Source: Segniliparus rotundus DSM 44985
GTDB lineage: Bacteria > Actinomycetota > Actinomycetes > Mycobacteriales > Mycobacteriaceae
Direction of reading: 5' to 3'
Length of the DNA: 64,000 nucleotides
Assembly (NCBI RefSeq): GCF_000092825.1
Contig: NC_014168.1
Location: 735,946 to 799,945 of the forward strand
Positions 8,558 to 17,852 of this stretch are shown piece by piece (position 1 is the stretch's first letter; each line of letters begins with the position of its first letter). The position numbers were made by a program, and so were the translations under genes. The notes beneath the pieces were generated by a model. That model did no database searches. It had not been told where the DNA came from and saw only the letters and a program-made list of their open reading frames with translations.

Positions 8558-9205
8558 ATGTACAACCCCAGGCCCCATCAAGTCCACGACGAAGCCGCGA
8601 TCCGGGCTTTCGTCGCTCAGGTGGGCTCGGGGACGCTGGTCACTGCGTCCCCGGCTCGGATCGAGGCCACGCTGTTGCCGATCCTCTGGTCCGGGGACAC
8701 GGTCGTCGCCCATCTCGCCAAGGCGAACCCGCAGGCCGCCGCGATCAGCTCGGGCGCACCAGGACTCTGGGTCGTCCAAGGCCCCGAGGCGTATGTCTCC
8801 CCAGGCTGGTACGCGAGCAAACGCGAGCACGGCGCGGGCGGCAGGGCGCGTGTCGTCCCGACATGGAACTATTCGGTTGTGCAACTGCGGGGGAGGGTTT
8901 GTGTTCGGGACGACGCGGCCTGGGTGCGCTCTGTCGTCTCCCAACTGACAGACGTCCAGGAGCAGGCAATGAGCACGCCCTGGGGCGTCGGCGACGCCCC
9001 CGAGGAATACATCGACGGGCAGTTGTGCGCCATCGTGGGGGTCGAAATGCGGGTGGAGTCCGTCGAAGCGAAAGCGAAATGGAGCCAGAACCGCTCCGCC
9101 GCGGACAAAGCGGGCGTGCTGGCAGGCTTGCGAGACCAGGGCGCGGCGGCTGCTGCCGAGCATATGGCGGCTGTGCTCGCCGTGTCCGGCGAACAAGGGG
9201 CATGA
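8558..9205 (+). CDS. PaiB-type FMN-binding split-barrel protein
   Basis: 215 residues from the ATG at 8558 (MYNPRPHQVHDEAAIRAFV), the usual PaiB start; ATGs at 8495 and 8531 extend it without family support. The flavin-type split barrel is seen in GTLVTASPARIEATLLPILW, the VVAHLAKANPQ strand, AYVSPGWYASK and VPTWNYSVVQLRG. PaiB in Bacillus is a transcriptional repressor, while actinobacterial relatives are often flavin- or haem-binding, so the role is open. Divergent from the MmpS-like gene. Confidence 0.82.
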   Translation: MYNPRPHQVHDEAAIRAFVAQVGSGTLVTASPARIEATLLPILWSGDTVVAHLAKANPQAAAISSGAPGLWVVQGPEAYVSPGWYASKREHGAGGRARVVPTWNYSVVQLRGRVCVRDDAAWVRSVVSQLTDVQEQAMSTPWGVGDAPEEYIDGQLCAIVGVEMRVESVEAKAKWSQNRSAADKAGVLAGLRDQGAAAAAEHMAAVLAVSGEQGA

Positions 9206-9259
9206 GTCCCCGAGGCAGCAGACGCGACGACCCGCCCGGAAAACTGTCCCGACCGCTCC

Positions 9260-11032
9260 TCAGAGGCGTTCGGGGGCCGCTATCCCGAGCAACGAGAGGC
9301 CGAGGGCGAGCGTGTCGCCAGTGAGCTCGCAGATCGCTGTGCGCAGCCTCCGCTGCCCCGCAGTGGGCGCCTTGGCCACCGGGCATGCCTCGTAGAAGTC
9401 CGAGAACGCCTGCGCGAGCGTGTAGAGGTAGGCGCAGAGCCGGTGCGGCTCCAAGCTTTCGTCCACCGACTTGAGCACATCGCCGAATTCGTCAAGGGCG
9501 AGCAGCAACGCGCGTTCTGCGGGCTCCAGCGGCGCCGGGACCCCCTCGGGCGCCGGGCCTGCTTCCCCGGCCCGGGCGAGCAAGGAACGGATCCGCGCGT
9601 GCGCGTACTGCAAGTACACGCCCGTGTTGCCTTGCAAGGACAACATGCGGTCAAGGTCGAAGACGTAGTCGCGGGTGCGTGAGGTGGACAGGTCCGCGTA
9701 CTTCGCCGCGCCGATCCCGACTTCATGGGCGCGCAGCTCCTGCGCGTTCGGCTCGAGTTCCGGGCTGCGCTCCGCGATGGTCGCTTTGGCGCGCGCCACG
9801 GCCTCGTCCAGGAGGGCGATGAGCCGGATGGTCTCGCCCTCGCGGGATTTGAACGGTTTGCCGTCCGCGCCGAGCACCGAGCCGAATTGCACATGCGCCA
9901 CCTCGACGCCGTCCGGCAGGTATCCGGCCCGCCGAGCGGTCTCGAACACCATCTTGAAGTGCAGGGCCTGGGGGGAGCCCACCACATAGAGCAGGCGTGT
10001 GGCCTTCAGGTCCCGCACCCGGTGCCGCAGTGTCGCGAGGTCGGTGGCCGCGTAGCCGAAGCCGCCGTCGGATTTTTGGATGATGAAGGGGACCGGCTTG
10101 TCGTCCTTGTCGACGACGTCGTCGAAGAAGACGCACAGCGCCCCGTGCGAGCGCACCGCGACGCCGCGCTGCTCCAGATCGTCGGCGATCCCTTGCAGTT
10201 CGTCGTTGTAGCTGCTTTCCCCGGCGATGTCGTCGTCGGTGAGCAGCACCCCGAGTTTCGTGTAGATCTCGCCGAAGTACGTCTTGGACTCGGCGACGAT
10301 CTCCTGCCAGCCCGCGATCGTCTCGGGGTCCCCGGATTGCAACGCGACCACGCGCTGGCGGGCGCGGGCTTGGAACTGCTCGTCCGTGTCGAACCGGGCG
10401 CGTGCTGCTTTGTAGAGGGCGGCCAGCCGGGAAATGGCCGCTGTGTCCCCGTCCTCGTCGCCGCCGCGCACGTCCGGGTTTTCCAGCAGGTGCTCGATGA
10501 GCATGCCGAATTGGGTGCCCCAGTCGCCGACATGGTTCTGCCGGATCACCTGGGAGCCGGTGAAGGTCAAGAGCCGCACGAGCGCGTCGCCGATGATCGT
10601 GGAGCGCAGATGCCCGACGTGCATCTCTTTGGCGATGTTGGGCGCGGAGTAGTCGATCACAGTGGTGCGGCCCTGCTTGGGCGCGCCGAGCCCGAGCCGA
10701 GGGTCGCCGTGCCGCTCGGCGAGCTGCCCGGTGAGGGCGCTGTCGGCGAACACGAGGTTCAGGAATCCAGGCCCGGAGGCCTCGACCTGCGCGAACAGCT
10801 CGGAGCTTTCCAGTCGCGCCGCGACCTTCCCGGCGAGCTCGCGCGGGTTGGCTTTGAGTTGCCTCGCCAACGCCAAAACGCCGTTGGCCTGGTAGTCGGC
10901 GTGCTCGGAGGGCCGGATGACCGGGTCTGCTCCGGCGGCCTGCTCGCCGAGCGCGGCTTTGAACGCCTCGCGCACGGCTGCTTCGGCTTGGGCGGCGAGG
11001 GGAACGGCGGGGGGGGAGGATTCGGCAGACAT
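9260..11032 (-). CDS. argS: Arginyl-tRNA synthetase
   Basis: 590 residues, class Ia synthetase charging tRNA-Arg. The N-terminal Add-1 domain is followed by the HIGH-type motif HVGHLRST and the family strand SAPNIAKEMHVGHL. The KMSKS loop is the ArgRS-typical KPFKSREGET, and the C-terminal anticodon-binding DALR domain ends in LSLLGIAAPERL. Start ATG at 11032. About 90 bases separate it from glpD. Confidence 0.96.
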   Translation of the reverse strand: MSAESSPPAVPLAAQAEAAVREAFKAALGEQAAGADPVIRPSEHADYQANGVLALARQLKANPRELAGKVAARLESSELFAQVEASGPGFLNLVFADSALTGQLAERHGDPRLGLGAPKQGRTTVIDYSAPNIAKEMHVGHLRSTIIGDALVRLLTFTGSQVIRQNHVGDWGTQFGMLIEHLLENPDVRGGDEDGDTAAISRLAALYKAARARFDTDEQFQARARQRVVALQSGDPETIAGWQEIVAESKTYFGEIYTKLGVLLTDDDIAGESSYNDELQGIADDLEQRGVAVRSHGALCVFFDDVVDKDDKPVPFIIQKSDGGFGYAATDLATLRHRVRDLKATRLLYVVGSPQALHFKMVFETARRAGYLPDGVEVAHVQFGSVLGADGKPFKSREGETIRLIALLDEAVARAKATIAERSPELEPNAQELRAHEVGIGAAKYADLSTSRTRDYVFDLDRMLSLQGNTGVYLQYAHARIRSLLARAGEAGPAPEGVPAPLEPAERALLLALDEFGDVLKSVDESLEPHRLCAYLYTLAQAFSDFYEACPVAKAPTAGQRRLRTAICELTGDTLALGLSLLGIAAPERL

Positions 11033-11122
11033 CGGGTGCCAACGATACCGAAGCGCGCCACGGGATCGCCGGTCAGCTGCCGCCGTGCCGCACGTCTTCG
11101 AGATCGCCGCCGCCGCTCCCGC

Positions 11123-12877
11123 TCAACTGGGCAGCCCTGCGGCTGGCACGGGTTCGAGGATTTCGCCCCTGGATTCCGGCGCGCCCGCGCGCAACGCGTC
11201 CGCCGCGGCGTCGTCGGTGAGGGATTGCGAGCGCAGCTCCGCCTCCACCCGCGCCGTGTACAGCTCGATCTCCGCTTTTGCGCGCTGCTCGTCCCAGCCC
11301 AAGACCCCGGCCGCGATCTCGGCGGCCTCCCTGGCGCAGGCGACGCCCCGGTGGGCGTATTCGATGCTGATCCGGGTGCGGCGGGCAAGGAGGTCTTCCA
11401 AGTGCAAGGCTCCTTCTGCGACGCAGGCGTACTTGATCTCCGCCCGCAGGTAGTCCGAGGCGTCGCGGACCGGGCGCAAGAGGCTCGGGTCCTCGTCGGC
11501 GAGCGCGAGCACTTCCGGCAGCATCGACCCGTAGCGGTCCAACAGGCCCATCACGCGGTCGTGCGGAAGATCCCAGTCCTGCCCGATGCTGTGGGCTTTG
11601 TTCTTCAAGGCCGGATAGCCGTCCGCGCCGAGCAACGGCACGTTCTCGGTGACCGATTCGGGCGCTCCGGCGGGCAGGAAGGGCACGGCGGCGTCAATGG
11701 CGTCCTTGGCCATCACCCGGTAGGTGGTGTACTTGCCGCCCGCGATGCAGACGAGGCCCGGCGCGTCGGTCGCCACGGCGTGCTCCCTGGACAGCTTCGA
11801 CGTCGCTTCGTCCTCGCCTGCCAGGAGCGGGCGCAGCCCGGCGTACACCCCGTCGATGTCCTGCGCGGTGAGGGGGACTTTCAGCACCCGGTTGATTTGG
11901 CTGAGGATGTACTCGATGTCGGCTCGGGTGGCCGCGGGATGGGCGAGGTCGAGCTTCCAATCCGTGTCCGTGGTCCCGATGAGCCAGCGCTCCCGCCACG
12001 GGATGGCGTAGAGCACGCTCGTCGGGGTGCGCAGAATGAGCGCGACGTCGCTGATGATTTTGTCGCGGGGAACCACGATGTGCACGCCTTTGCTGGCGCG
12101 CACCTGGAACCGGCCCCGGATGCCCGCCGCTTTCTGCAGCTCCGTGGTCCACACGCCCGAGCAGTTCACCACGACATGCCCCCGGACTTCGGCCGTCTCG
12201 CCGGACTCGCTGTCGCGGACCTGGACGCCGCGCACGCGGCCGCCGTCCTGGACGAAGCCGACCGCTTGCGTCGATGTGCGCGCCACCGCGCCGAAATGCG
12301 CCGCTGTGCGCGCGACGGTGAGGGTGTGCCGGGCGTCGTCGGTGACGGTGTCGTAGTAGCGGACCGCTCCGACCAAGGCGTCAGAGCGCAAGCTCGGAGC
12401 CATGCGCAGCGTCCCCGCCCTGGTGTAGTGCCGTTGCCGGGGGACGGACTTCGCGCCGCCCATCGTGTCGTAGAGGAAGAACCCGGCGGCCATGTAGGGC
12501 CGCTCCCACACTCGGTGCGAGAGCGGGGCGATGAACGCTTGCGGCTTCACCAGGTGCGGAGCGATCTTGGTCATCATCAGCTCGCGCTCGTGCAACGCCT
12601 CGCGCACCAGCCCGAATTCCAGCTGTTCGAGATAGCGCAGGCCGCCGTGGAACATTTTCGAGGACCGGCTGGAGGTGCCGGAAGCCCAGTCCCTCGCCTC
12701 GATGAGGGCGACGGAGAGCCCGCGTGTCGCCGCGTCCAGGGCCGCGCCCGCTCCGACGACGCCGCCGCCGACCACCACCACGTCGAAGTGCTGGTTGCCC
12801 AGTTGCTCCCAGGCCGCTGCTCGTTGCTCGGGGCCGAGCTGATGGGCCATGAGGTTTTTCGCGGGGGGATTTTTCAT
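11123..12877 (-). CDS. glpD: Glycerol-3-phosphate dehydrogenase, FAD-dependent
   Basis: 584 residues. Oxidises glycerol 3-phosphate to DHAP at the membrane, passing electrons to quinone. The FAD Rossmann motif VVVVGGGVVGAGAALDAATRG lies near residue 33; the family signatures SSRSSKMFHGGLRYLE and PWRERWLIGTTDTDW follow, then the C-terminal domain of GlpD. Close in form to mycobacterial GlpD2 (Rv3302c), which also neighbours lpdA. Start ATG at 12877. Confidence 0.94.
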   Translation of the reverse strand: MKNPPAKNLMAHQLGPEQRAAAWEQLGNQHFDVVVVGGGVVGAGAALDAATRGLSVALIEARDWASGTSSRSSKMFHGGLRYLEQLEFGLVREALHERELMMTKIAPHLVKPQAFIAPLSHRVWERPYMAAGFFLYDTMGGAKSVPRQRHYTRAGTLRMAPSLRSDALVGAVRYYDTVTDDARHTLTVARTAAHFGAVARTSTQAVGFVQDGGRVRGVQVRDSESGETAEVRGHVVVNCSGVWTTELQKAAGIRGRFQVRASKGVHIVVPRDKIISDVALILRTPTSVLYAIPWRERWLIGTTDTDWKLDLAHPAATRADIEYILSQINRVLKVPLTAQDIDGVYAGLRPLLAGEDEATSKLSREHAVATDAPGLVCIAGGKYTTYRVMAKDAIDAAVPFLPAGAPESVTENVPLLGADGYPALKNKAHSIGQDWDLPHDRVMGLLDRYGSMLPEVLALADEDPSLLRPVRDASDYLRAEIKYACVAEGALHLEDLLARRTRISIEYAHRGVACAREAAEIAAGVLGWDEQRAKAEIELYTARVEAELRSQSLTDDAAADALRAGAPESRGEILEPVPAAGLPS

Positions 12878-12913
12878 CGTTCTCGTTCCAAAATATGCGG
12901 CCAGAAGGTGTGG

Positions 12914-14320
12914 CTACTCGTCGTCGTCGCTGGACAGGATGCGTGCCGCCTCGTTGATCGAGCCCATCAGCGACGGGTAGACGCTGAAGGTGCGAGTCAC
13001 GTCCTCCACTGTCAGTTTATTCCTCACCGCAAGGGCGATGGGCTGAATGAGCTCGGAGGCGCTCGGGGCGACGATCACCCCGCCGAGGACGCGCCCGGAC
13101 CCCGAGGAGCAGAAAAGTTTCACGAAGCCCCGCCGGATAGCGCCCATCTTGGCCCGGGCATTCGTGGCGAGAGGCAGGGAGACGGTGCGGGCTTGGACTT
13201 TTCCAGAGTCGACGTCTTTTTGCGTGACCCCCACCTGGGCGATTTCTGGCCTGGTGAAGATCGCTGAGGTGACGGTGCGGAGCTTGATCGGCGACAGCGC
13301 TTCGCCGAGCGCGTGGTACATCGCGATCCGCCCTTGCATACCCGCCACCGAGGCGAGGGGGAGCAAGCCCGTGCAGTCTCCGGCCGCGTAGATCCCGAGC
13401 GCGCTTGTGCGCGACACCCGGTCCACTTTGATGTGGCCGCGCTCGGTGAGTTCGATGCCGGCTTTCTCAAGGCCCAAGCCTGTGGTGTTGGGCACGCTGC
13501 CCACGGTCAGGAGGGCGTGGCTGCCTTCGACCGCGCGCCCGTCCGCGAGTGCGACGCGCACGCCGGTCTTTGTGCGCCGGACCGATTCGGCGGCCGCGTT
13601 TTTGACGATGGTGACTCCCCGATGGGCGAGCACCTCTTCGAGGACGCGGGCGGCGTCTTGGTCTTCGTGCGGGAGCACCCGGTCGCGGCTGGACACGGCG
13701 GTCACCGCAACGCCGAGCTCGGTGTACGCGTGGACGAATTCGGCTCCGGTCACCCCGGAGCCGATGACGACCAGATGCTCCGGAGGCGTTTGCAGGTCGT
13801 AGATCTGCCGCCAAGTGAGGATCCGCTCGCCGTCGGGCTGCGCGTTCGGCAACGTCCGAGGGCTGGATCCGGTGGCGATGAGCACCACGTCGGCGCGGAG
13901 CCGCTCTGTTCGCCCGTTCACCGTGGCGAGCACTTCGTGCGCCGCGAGCCCAGGCTGCTTGTCGGCTATTTCGCCCCTGCCGATGAGCACGCGGATGCCC
14001 TGTTCGGCGAGTTTGTCGTGGATGTCGGCCGATTGGGCGTCCGCGAGCTCCTTGACCCGGCAGTTGATCTGCTGCAGGGTGCTCGGGCGCAGCAGGTGCT
14101 CGACGTTGTCGATGTTAAAGCCGAGGTTCTCGGCCCGGCGCAGCTCTGTGCGCACCCCGGTGGAGGCGATGAATGTTTTCGACGGCACGCAGTCGTACAG
14201 CACGCAGCTGCCCCCCATCCCCGCTTCGTCGAGGATGACGACGTCCGCGCCTTGGTCCCTGGCGACGAGCGCCGCCTCGTACCCGGCGGGCCCCCCGCCG
14301 ATGATGACGACGTCGGTCAA
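12914..14320 (-). CDS. lpdA: LpdA-like flavoprotein, NAD(P)H:quinone reductase
   Basis: 468 residues, two-dinucleotide-fold flavoprotein. FAD motif VVIIGGGPAGYEAA and NAD motif VVIGSGVTGAEFVHAY are intact. The active-site stretch GGSCVLYDCVPSKTF carries both cysteines in CxxxxC spacing, whereas M. tuberculosis LpdA (Rv3303c) keeps only the second. The C-terminal disulfide-reductase His-Glu pair is absent (SVYPSLMGS instead of HxHPTxSE), so a quinone reductase role is still likelier than lipoamide dehydrogenase. Start is a TTG at 14320 preceded by GGGAG. The glpD-lpdA-Rv3304-like order matches mycobacteria. Confidence 0.87.
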   Translation of the reverse strand: MTDVVIIGGGPAGYEAALVARDQGADVVILDEAGMGGSCVLYDCVPSKTFIASTGVRTELRRAENLGFNIDNVEHLLRPSTLQQINCRVKELADAQSADIHDKLAEQGIRVLIGRGEIADKQPGLAAHEVLATVNGRTERLRADVVLIATGSSPRTLPNAQPDGERILTWRQIYDLQTPPEHLVVIGSGVTGAEFVHAYTELGVAVTAVSSRDRVLPHEDQDAARVLEEVLAHRGVTIVKNAAAESVRRTKTGVRVALADGRAVEGSHALLTVGSVPNTTGLGLEKAGIELTERGHIKVDRVSRTSALGIYAAGDCTGLLPLASVAGMQGRIAMYHALGEALSPIKLRTVTSAIFTRPEIAQVGVTQKDVDSGKVQARTVSLPLATNARAKMGAIRRGFVKLFCSSGSGRVLGGVIVAPSASELIQPIALAVRNKLTVEDVTRTFSVYPSLMGSINEAARILSSDDDE

Positions 14321-14420
14321 GTGCGGCTCCCTCGTTCGTTGATGTGGTTTCGTGCTGCCGACAACGGTAGTCCCTCCTGCCGCCGGGCGCAGCAGGGGAA
14401 GGGCACGTTAGTCTTGTCGA

Positions 14421-14888
14421 GTGCCCATGTATGCCGCGTACGGATCGAATATGGATCCTGCCCAAATGGCGCAACGCGCGCCGCATTCCCCAGTTGCCAC
14501 CACTGGGTGGCTGCACGGATGGCGTTTGACGTTCGGCGGGGCCGACATCGGCTGGGAGGGCGCGCTGGCGACCGTGGTCGAGGAGAAGGACAACCCGGAC
14601 TCGAAAGTGTTCGTCGTGCTCTACGACCTCACCCGTGAGGACGAGGAGGCGTTGGACCGGTGGGAGGGCTCTGATTTGCGGCTGCGGCGCAAACTCAAGG
14701 TCCGGGTGGACACCTCGGAGGGGCCGGTGCTCGCGTGGCTGTACGTGCTCGACGCCTTTGAGGGCGGTTTGCCCTCGGCCCGCTATCTCGGGGTGATGTC
14801 GGAGGCGGCTGAGGTCGCCGGAGCCCCGCAAGAATATGTGACCTGGCTTCGCACGAGGCCCTGCCGCGGTCTCGGCGACAAGGACTAG
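14421..14888 (+). CDS. Gamma-glutamylcyclotransferase-like (AIG2-fold) protein
   Basis: 155 residues from the GTG at 14421 (MPMYAAYGSNMDPAQM). The YGSN phosphate-loop motif, the inner strand WRLTFGG and the catalytic-region VFVVLYDLTREDEEALDRWEG are those of GGCT/AIG2-like proteins. It resembles M. tuberculosis Rv3304, also adjacent to lpdA and divergent from it. Substrate not known. The stop overlaps the convergent multi-HTH gene by four bases. Confidence 0.85.
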   Translation: MPMYAAYGSNMDPAQMAQRAPHSPVATTGWLHGWRLTFGGADIGWEGALATVVEEKDNPDSKVFVVLYDLTREDEEALDRWEGSDLRLRRKLKVRVDTSEGPVLAWLYVLDAFEGGLPSARYLGVMSEAAEVAGAPQEYVTWLRTRPCRGLGDKD

Positions 14889-16093
14889 CTGCTTTTGCGC
14901 TGGCGTCGCGGCGCTGGGCGCGGCGCCAGCGGGACCTCTTTGGCCGGGGCGTAGGCGTACGCCCACGTTTTGACAGTGCGTGGCAGCACATGGAGCTGTT
15001 CGGCGATTTCTTCGATCGGCACGCCATGCTCGTGGTGCGCCCGTGCCGCGCGCTCGCGGATTTCCTTGGTGATCGCGGCGAGCCCCGGCATCGCCGCCCC
15101 CGTCTCGCGTTGGTGCTCTTCGGCCCAGTTCCGGACGGTGGCGACGGGCACCGCGAGCGCGAGCGCCGCTTGGGGGACGGTTCTCGCGGCGCAGAAGACG
15201 AGCCGGACGGCTTCTGCCTTGAGTTCCGGCGGGTAGCGCTGGCGCGGGCTGCGGTCGTATTTCGGAATCGGCACGTCGTGCTCTGCCGCGTGCCGCGCCG
15301 CCCACAGGTGCGCGGTGTTCGAGGAAACGCCGCATTGCCGGGCGGCGATCGTCGGCGGGAGCCCCTGCTCGAAGATGAGGCCCAGTGTTTTCAACCGCAC
15401 CTTGTCGGGGACTTTCGGCCGCGCCGGTCTGGCAATGCCCGCGCGCGAGCGGTGTTCGCGAACCCAGCGCGCCACGGTCGACGGATGGTAGCCGTATTTC
15501 TCGGCGAGCTGGGCGACGCTGTGCGAGCCGGCGATGGCCAGCCGCGCCGCTTCGGCTTTCACCGGCTCCGGGGCTCCGGGGCGTCGCCTGGGCTCGTACG
15601 CGCCCTGTTGTTTGAGGTGGTTGCGCACCCAGAGGTGGATGGTTTGCGGGGTGACCGAGAACCGCTCGGCGAGCTCTTTTGCGGGGATTCTGTCCACCAG
15701 GCGCAGTTGGACGGCAACGCGCCGGGCGTCTTGCGCGCGGGCCGGGGCTTCGTGTGCGCGCCGGGGAGCCCGCCTGCGCCGTGCCGTGTCGAAACGGGCC
15801 GCGGCGCGCAAAGCGGCCCGCCCGATCTGCGGGCGCGCCGGGTCCGGCTCGCCGAGTTCGACCCAGAGCCGCTGGCGGGCCTCGACGCTCAGGAGCGGGT
15901 CGGCGAGTTGTTCGAAGAGCTTTGCCGCAATGGCGGAAAACCGGAAATGTTCCGCGCGGGCGTTCGTCAGTTTGCGTTCATGCTGGGCTTGGGCGAAGTC
16001 GGTCTTGGTTTTTCGGAGGCTTTCCGCGGCGAACACGCGAAAGCCGGCGAGCTCGCGTTCGGAGAATTCGCGCCAAGAGCCCGTCTGCGCCAT
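14885..16093 (-). CDS. Protein with five tandem homeodomain-like HTH units
   Basis: 402 residues from the ATG at 16093, chosen because AAAGGAGGGCC sits just upstream; an ATG at 16126 also exists. The first 120 residues are basic and helical. Five helix-turn-helix units follow at about 122-159 (IPAKELAERFSVTPQTIHLWVRNH), 178-215 (SVAQLAEKYGYHPSTVARWV), 231-268, 290-327 and 343-380 (PIEEIAEQLHVLPRTVKTWA), spaced 52-59 residues and joined by Pro/Arg-rich linkers. Single units of this kind occur in transposase OrfA proteins, but no transposase catalytic domain or inverted repeat is present. DNA-binding is inferred; function unknown. Confidence 0.75.
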   Translation of the reverse strand: MAQTGSWREFSERELAGFRVFAAESLRKTKTDFAQAQHERKLTNARAEHFRFSAIAAKLFEQLADPLLSVEARQRLWVELGEPDPARPQIGRAALRAAARFDTARRRRAPRRAHEAPARAQDARRVAVQLRLVDRIPAKELAERFSVTPQTIHLWVRNHLKQQGAYEPRRRPGAPEPVKAEAARLAIAGSHSVAQLAEKYGYHPSTVARWVREHRSRAGIARPARPKVPDKVRLKTLGLIFEQGLPPTIAARQCGVSSNTAHLWAARHAAEHDVPIPKYDRSPRQRYPPELKAEAVRLVFCAARTVPQAALALAVPVATVRNWAEEHQRETGAAMPGLAAITKEIRERAARAHHEHGVPIEEIAEQLHVLPRTVKTWAYAYAPAKEVPLAPRPAPRRQRKSS

Positions 16094-16150
16094 GGCCCTC
16101 CTTTCGGACTGAGGCCAATAGTACATGAGTTCGGGTTCGCGCGGCTCCTG

Positions 16151-16624
16151 TCAGATCCCGAGGTCGCGGAGCAGCTTCGCGACGTGCCCAGTGGCTTTGA
16201 CGTTGTATTGGGCCAGTTTGATGACGCCTTTCTCATCCACCAAGAAGGTGGACCTGATGACTCCCTGGACCGTTTTGCCGTACATTTTCTTCTCGCCGAA
16301 CGCGCCGTACGCGGTGAGCGTCTCCTTCGTCGGGTCAGCGAGCAAGGGGAACGTCAGATTCTCTTTGTCTCGGAACTTCGCGAGCTTTGCGACCGGGTCG
16401 GGAGAGACTCCGACGACAGCGATTCCGGCGTCCTGCAGCGCGGCGAGATTGTCGCGGAAGTCGCACGCCTGCTTCGTGCAGCCGGGGGTCGAAGCCGCCG
16501 GATAGAAGTAGACGAGCACCTGCTTTCCGGCGTAATCGGACAGGGAGACAGGCGTGCCGGAGTCTGATTCGAGAGTGAACGCCGGGGCGGGGTCTCCGAC
16601 GCAGAGGTGTGCGGATTCGGTCAT
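16151..16624 (-). CDS. bcp: Peroxiredoxin, Bcp/PrxQ type
   Basis: 157 residues. Thioredoxin-fold peroxidase that reduces hydroperoxides. Peroxidatic motif PAASTPGCTKQACDFRD holds the C(P) with the second Cys five residues later, the PrxQ alpha-helix pair. The VVGVSPDP strand and STFLVDEKGVIK are typical. Start ATG at 16624. Divergent DUF3618 gene follows as in mycobacteria (Rv2521/Rv2520c neighbourhood). Confidence 0.94.
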   Translation of the reverse strand: MTESAHLCVGDPAPAFTLESDSGTPVSLSDYAGKQVLVYFYPAASTPGCTKQACDFRDNLAALQDAGIAVVGVSPDPVAKLAKFRDKENLTFPLLADPTKETLTAYGAFGEKKMYGKTVQGVIRSTFLVDEKGVIKLAQYNVKATGHVAKLLRDLGI

Positions 16625-16712
16625 GCTGCAAGCCTAGCCGCTTGTTCGGGTAAGCTCATCGGGGCGTCGCACCGATGAGCACGGCGGCGCGAGAGAGTTT
16701 GGAGGCCAGAGG

Positions 16713-16946
16713 TTGTCGAACGATCCAGAACGCATCGAGCGCGAGGTCGAGCGGGCCCGTGAGGAGCTGGCGCGTGTCGTCGACCAGTTGGCGGTGCGCC
16801 TGGACCCGAAGAAGGTCACCGGCGAAGCCAAGAACTGGTTGGTCGTCAAACTCAACGAACCCGCCGTGAAATACGCTCTGTTGGGCTTCGGCGGGTTGTT
16901 CGCTTTTCTCGCGCTGCGCAAACTTGTCGGCGGCAAAAAGGACTGA
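16713..16946 (+). CDS. DUF3618 small membrane protein
   Basis: 77 residues from a TTG at 16713 preceded by GGAGG. An acidic/basic amphipathic start (PERIEREVERAREELARVVDQLAVRLDP) leads to one hydrophobic segment (YALLGFGGLFAFLALRKLV) and a KK tail, the pattern of DUF3618 proteins, which are commonly found beside bcp in mycolic-acid actinobacteria. Function unknown. Confidence 0.82.
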   Translation: MSNDPERIEREVERAREELARVVDQLAVRLDPKKVTGEAKNWLVVKLNEPAVKYALLGFGGLFAFLALRKLVGGKKD

Positions 16947-16990
16947 CCACGTCCGGCCATCTGGCCGCGATCGGGGATGCGCCGCGGCGC

Positions 16991-17641
16991 TCAGGGGGAC
17001 TCCCTGCTGCGCTTCGCCCGCTCTTGGGCGTTCTGAATGAACGGTTGCATCAGAAGGGCCAGCTCCTCGGGCACGTCATGGCCGACCTCGGGGGGCGTGG
17101 AGACGTAGCTCAGAGACAGGCGCACCAGCGCTCGGGCGAAAATCCCCGCGTCGTTCGGGTGGGGCGCGATCCAGCTGACGCAGAACAGGTCCGTCAGCCG
17201 CGCCGATGCCCGCTCGATAATCGGCCCGCTGTCTGTGGTCAACAGGCGCATGAGATCTGGTTTCGCTTCCCCGGAAAGGAACGACAGCACCAGGGGGTCG
17301 CCCGCGATCTGCGAGAAGAACCCCTGAAACCCCTGCACGAGGCTTTGGTGGATGTCGCCGACGTTCCTTTTCACTGCGTCGTCCACGGCGTCGGCGAGCC
17401 GGTCGGCCAGACGCAGCGCGTACGCCTCGACGAGCCCGGTGCGGGATTGGAATTCGTTGTAGAGGGTCTGCCTGCTCACCCCGGCCGCCTTGGCGACTTC
17501 GGTCATGGTGACTTCGGACCAGTCCTGATGCGCAAGGAGTTGTTGGAGCGCGTCGAGGACGGATTCGCGCAACAACATGCGGGCCGCTTCGGCGTAGGGC
17601 GAGCGGGTTTTGGCCTTGCTGATGTTCGACGGCCGGGTCAC
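16991..17641 (-). CDS. TetR-family regulator of the alkane hydroxylase operon
   Basis: 216 residues from a GTG at 17641 that overlaps the rubB stop by four bases; the longer frame upstream runs through rubB. The N-terminal HTH is [23 protein letters not shown], followed by a helical ligand domain. It is the last gene of alkB-rubA-rubB-tetR, the same order as Rv3252c-Rv3249c in M. tuberculosis. In related actinobacteria this repressor senses alkane-derived acyl compounds and controls alkB. The palindrome at 19377-19403 is its likely operator. Confidence 0.88.
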   Translation of the reverse strand: MTRPSNISKAKTRSPYAEAARMLLRESVLDALQQLLAHQDWSEVTMTEVAKAAGVSRQTLYNEFQSRTGLVEAYALRLADRLADAVDDAVKRNVGDIHQSLVQGFQGFFSQIAGDPLVLSFLSGEAKPDLMRLLTTDSGPIIERASARLTDLFCVSWIAPHPNDAGIFARALVRLSLSYVSTPPEVGHDVPEELALLMQPFIQNAQERAKRSRESP

Positions 17642-17829
17642 GAACGGACTTTCTCCACCATCTCGAAGTCGGCTTTCGTCGCGCCGCAGTCCGGGCAGGT
17701 CCAATCGTCTGGGATGTCGTCCCACCGGGTGCCCGGCGCGATGCCGTCCTCCGGCCAGCCGAGCGCTTCGTCGTACTCGAACCCGCACTGCAGGCACATG
17801 TACAGTTTGTAGTCAGCGTTGTCGCTCAC
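17638..17829 (-). CDS. rubB: Rubredoxin (RubB type)
   Basis: 63 residues from the GTG at 17829. Two CxxC pairs, MCLQCGFEY and [11 protein letters not shown], coordinate one iron; the [19 protein letters not shown] core is a classic AlkG2-type rubredoxin. It carries electrons from a rubredoxin reductase to AlkB. No reductase gene is in the window. Nine-base-scale spacing to rubA and overlap with the TetR gene show a single operon. Confidence 0.9.
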   Translation of the reverse strand: MSDNADYKLYMCLQCGFEYDEALGWPEDGIAPGTRWDDIPDDWTCPDCGATKADFEMVEKVRS

Positions 17830-17852
17830 AGTGGTTGTTCCTTTCCTGCCGT

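Noticed and set aside
9725-13267. A 1180-codon open frame on the plus strand
   Set aside because: It runs antisense through argS, glpD and lpdA, which have full family motifs. High-GC codon bias leaves the complementary frame open.
14885-16126. Insertion sequence based on the transposase-like HTH units
   Set aside because: No DDE catalytic domain, no terminal inverted repeats and no target duplication were seen around the gene.
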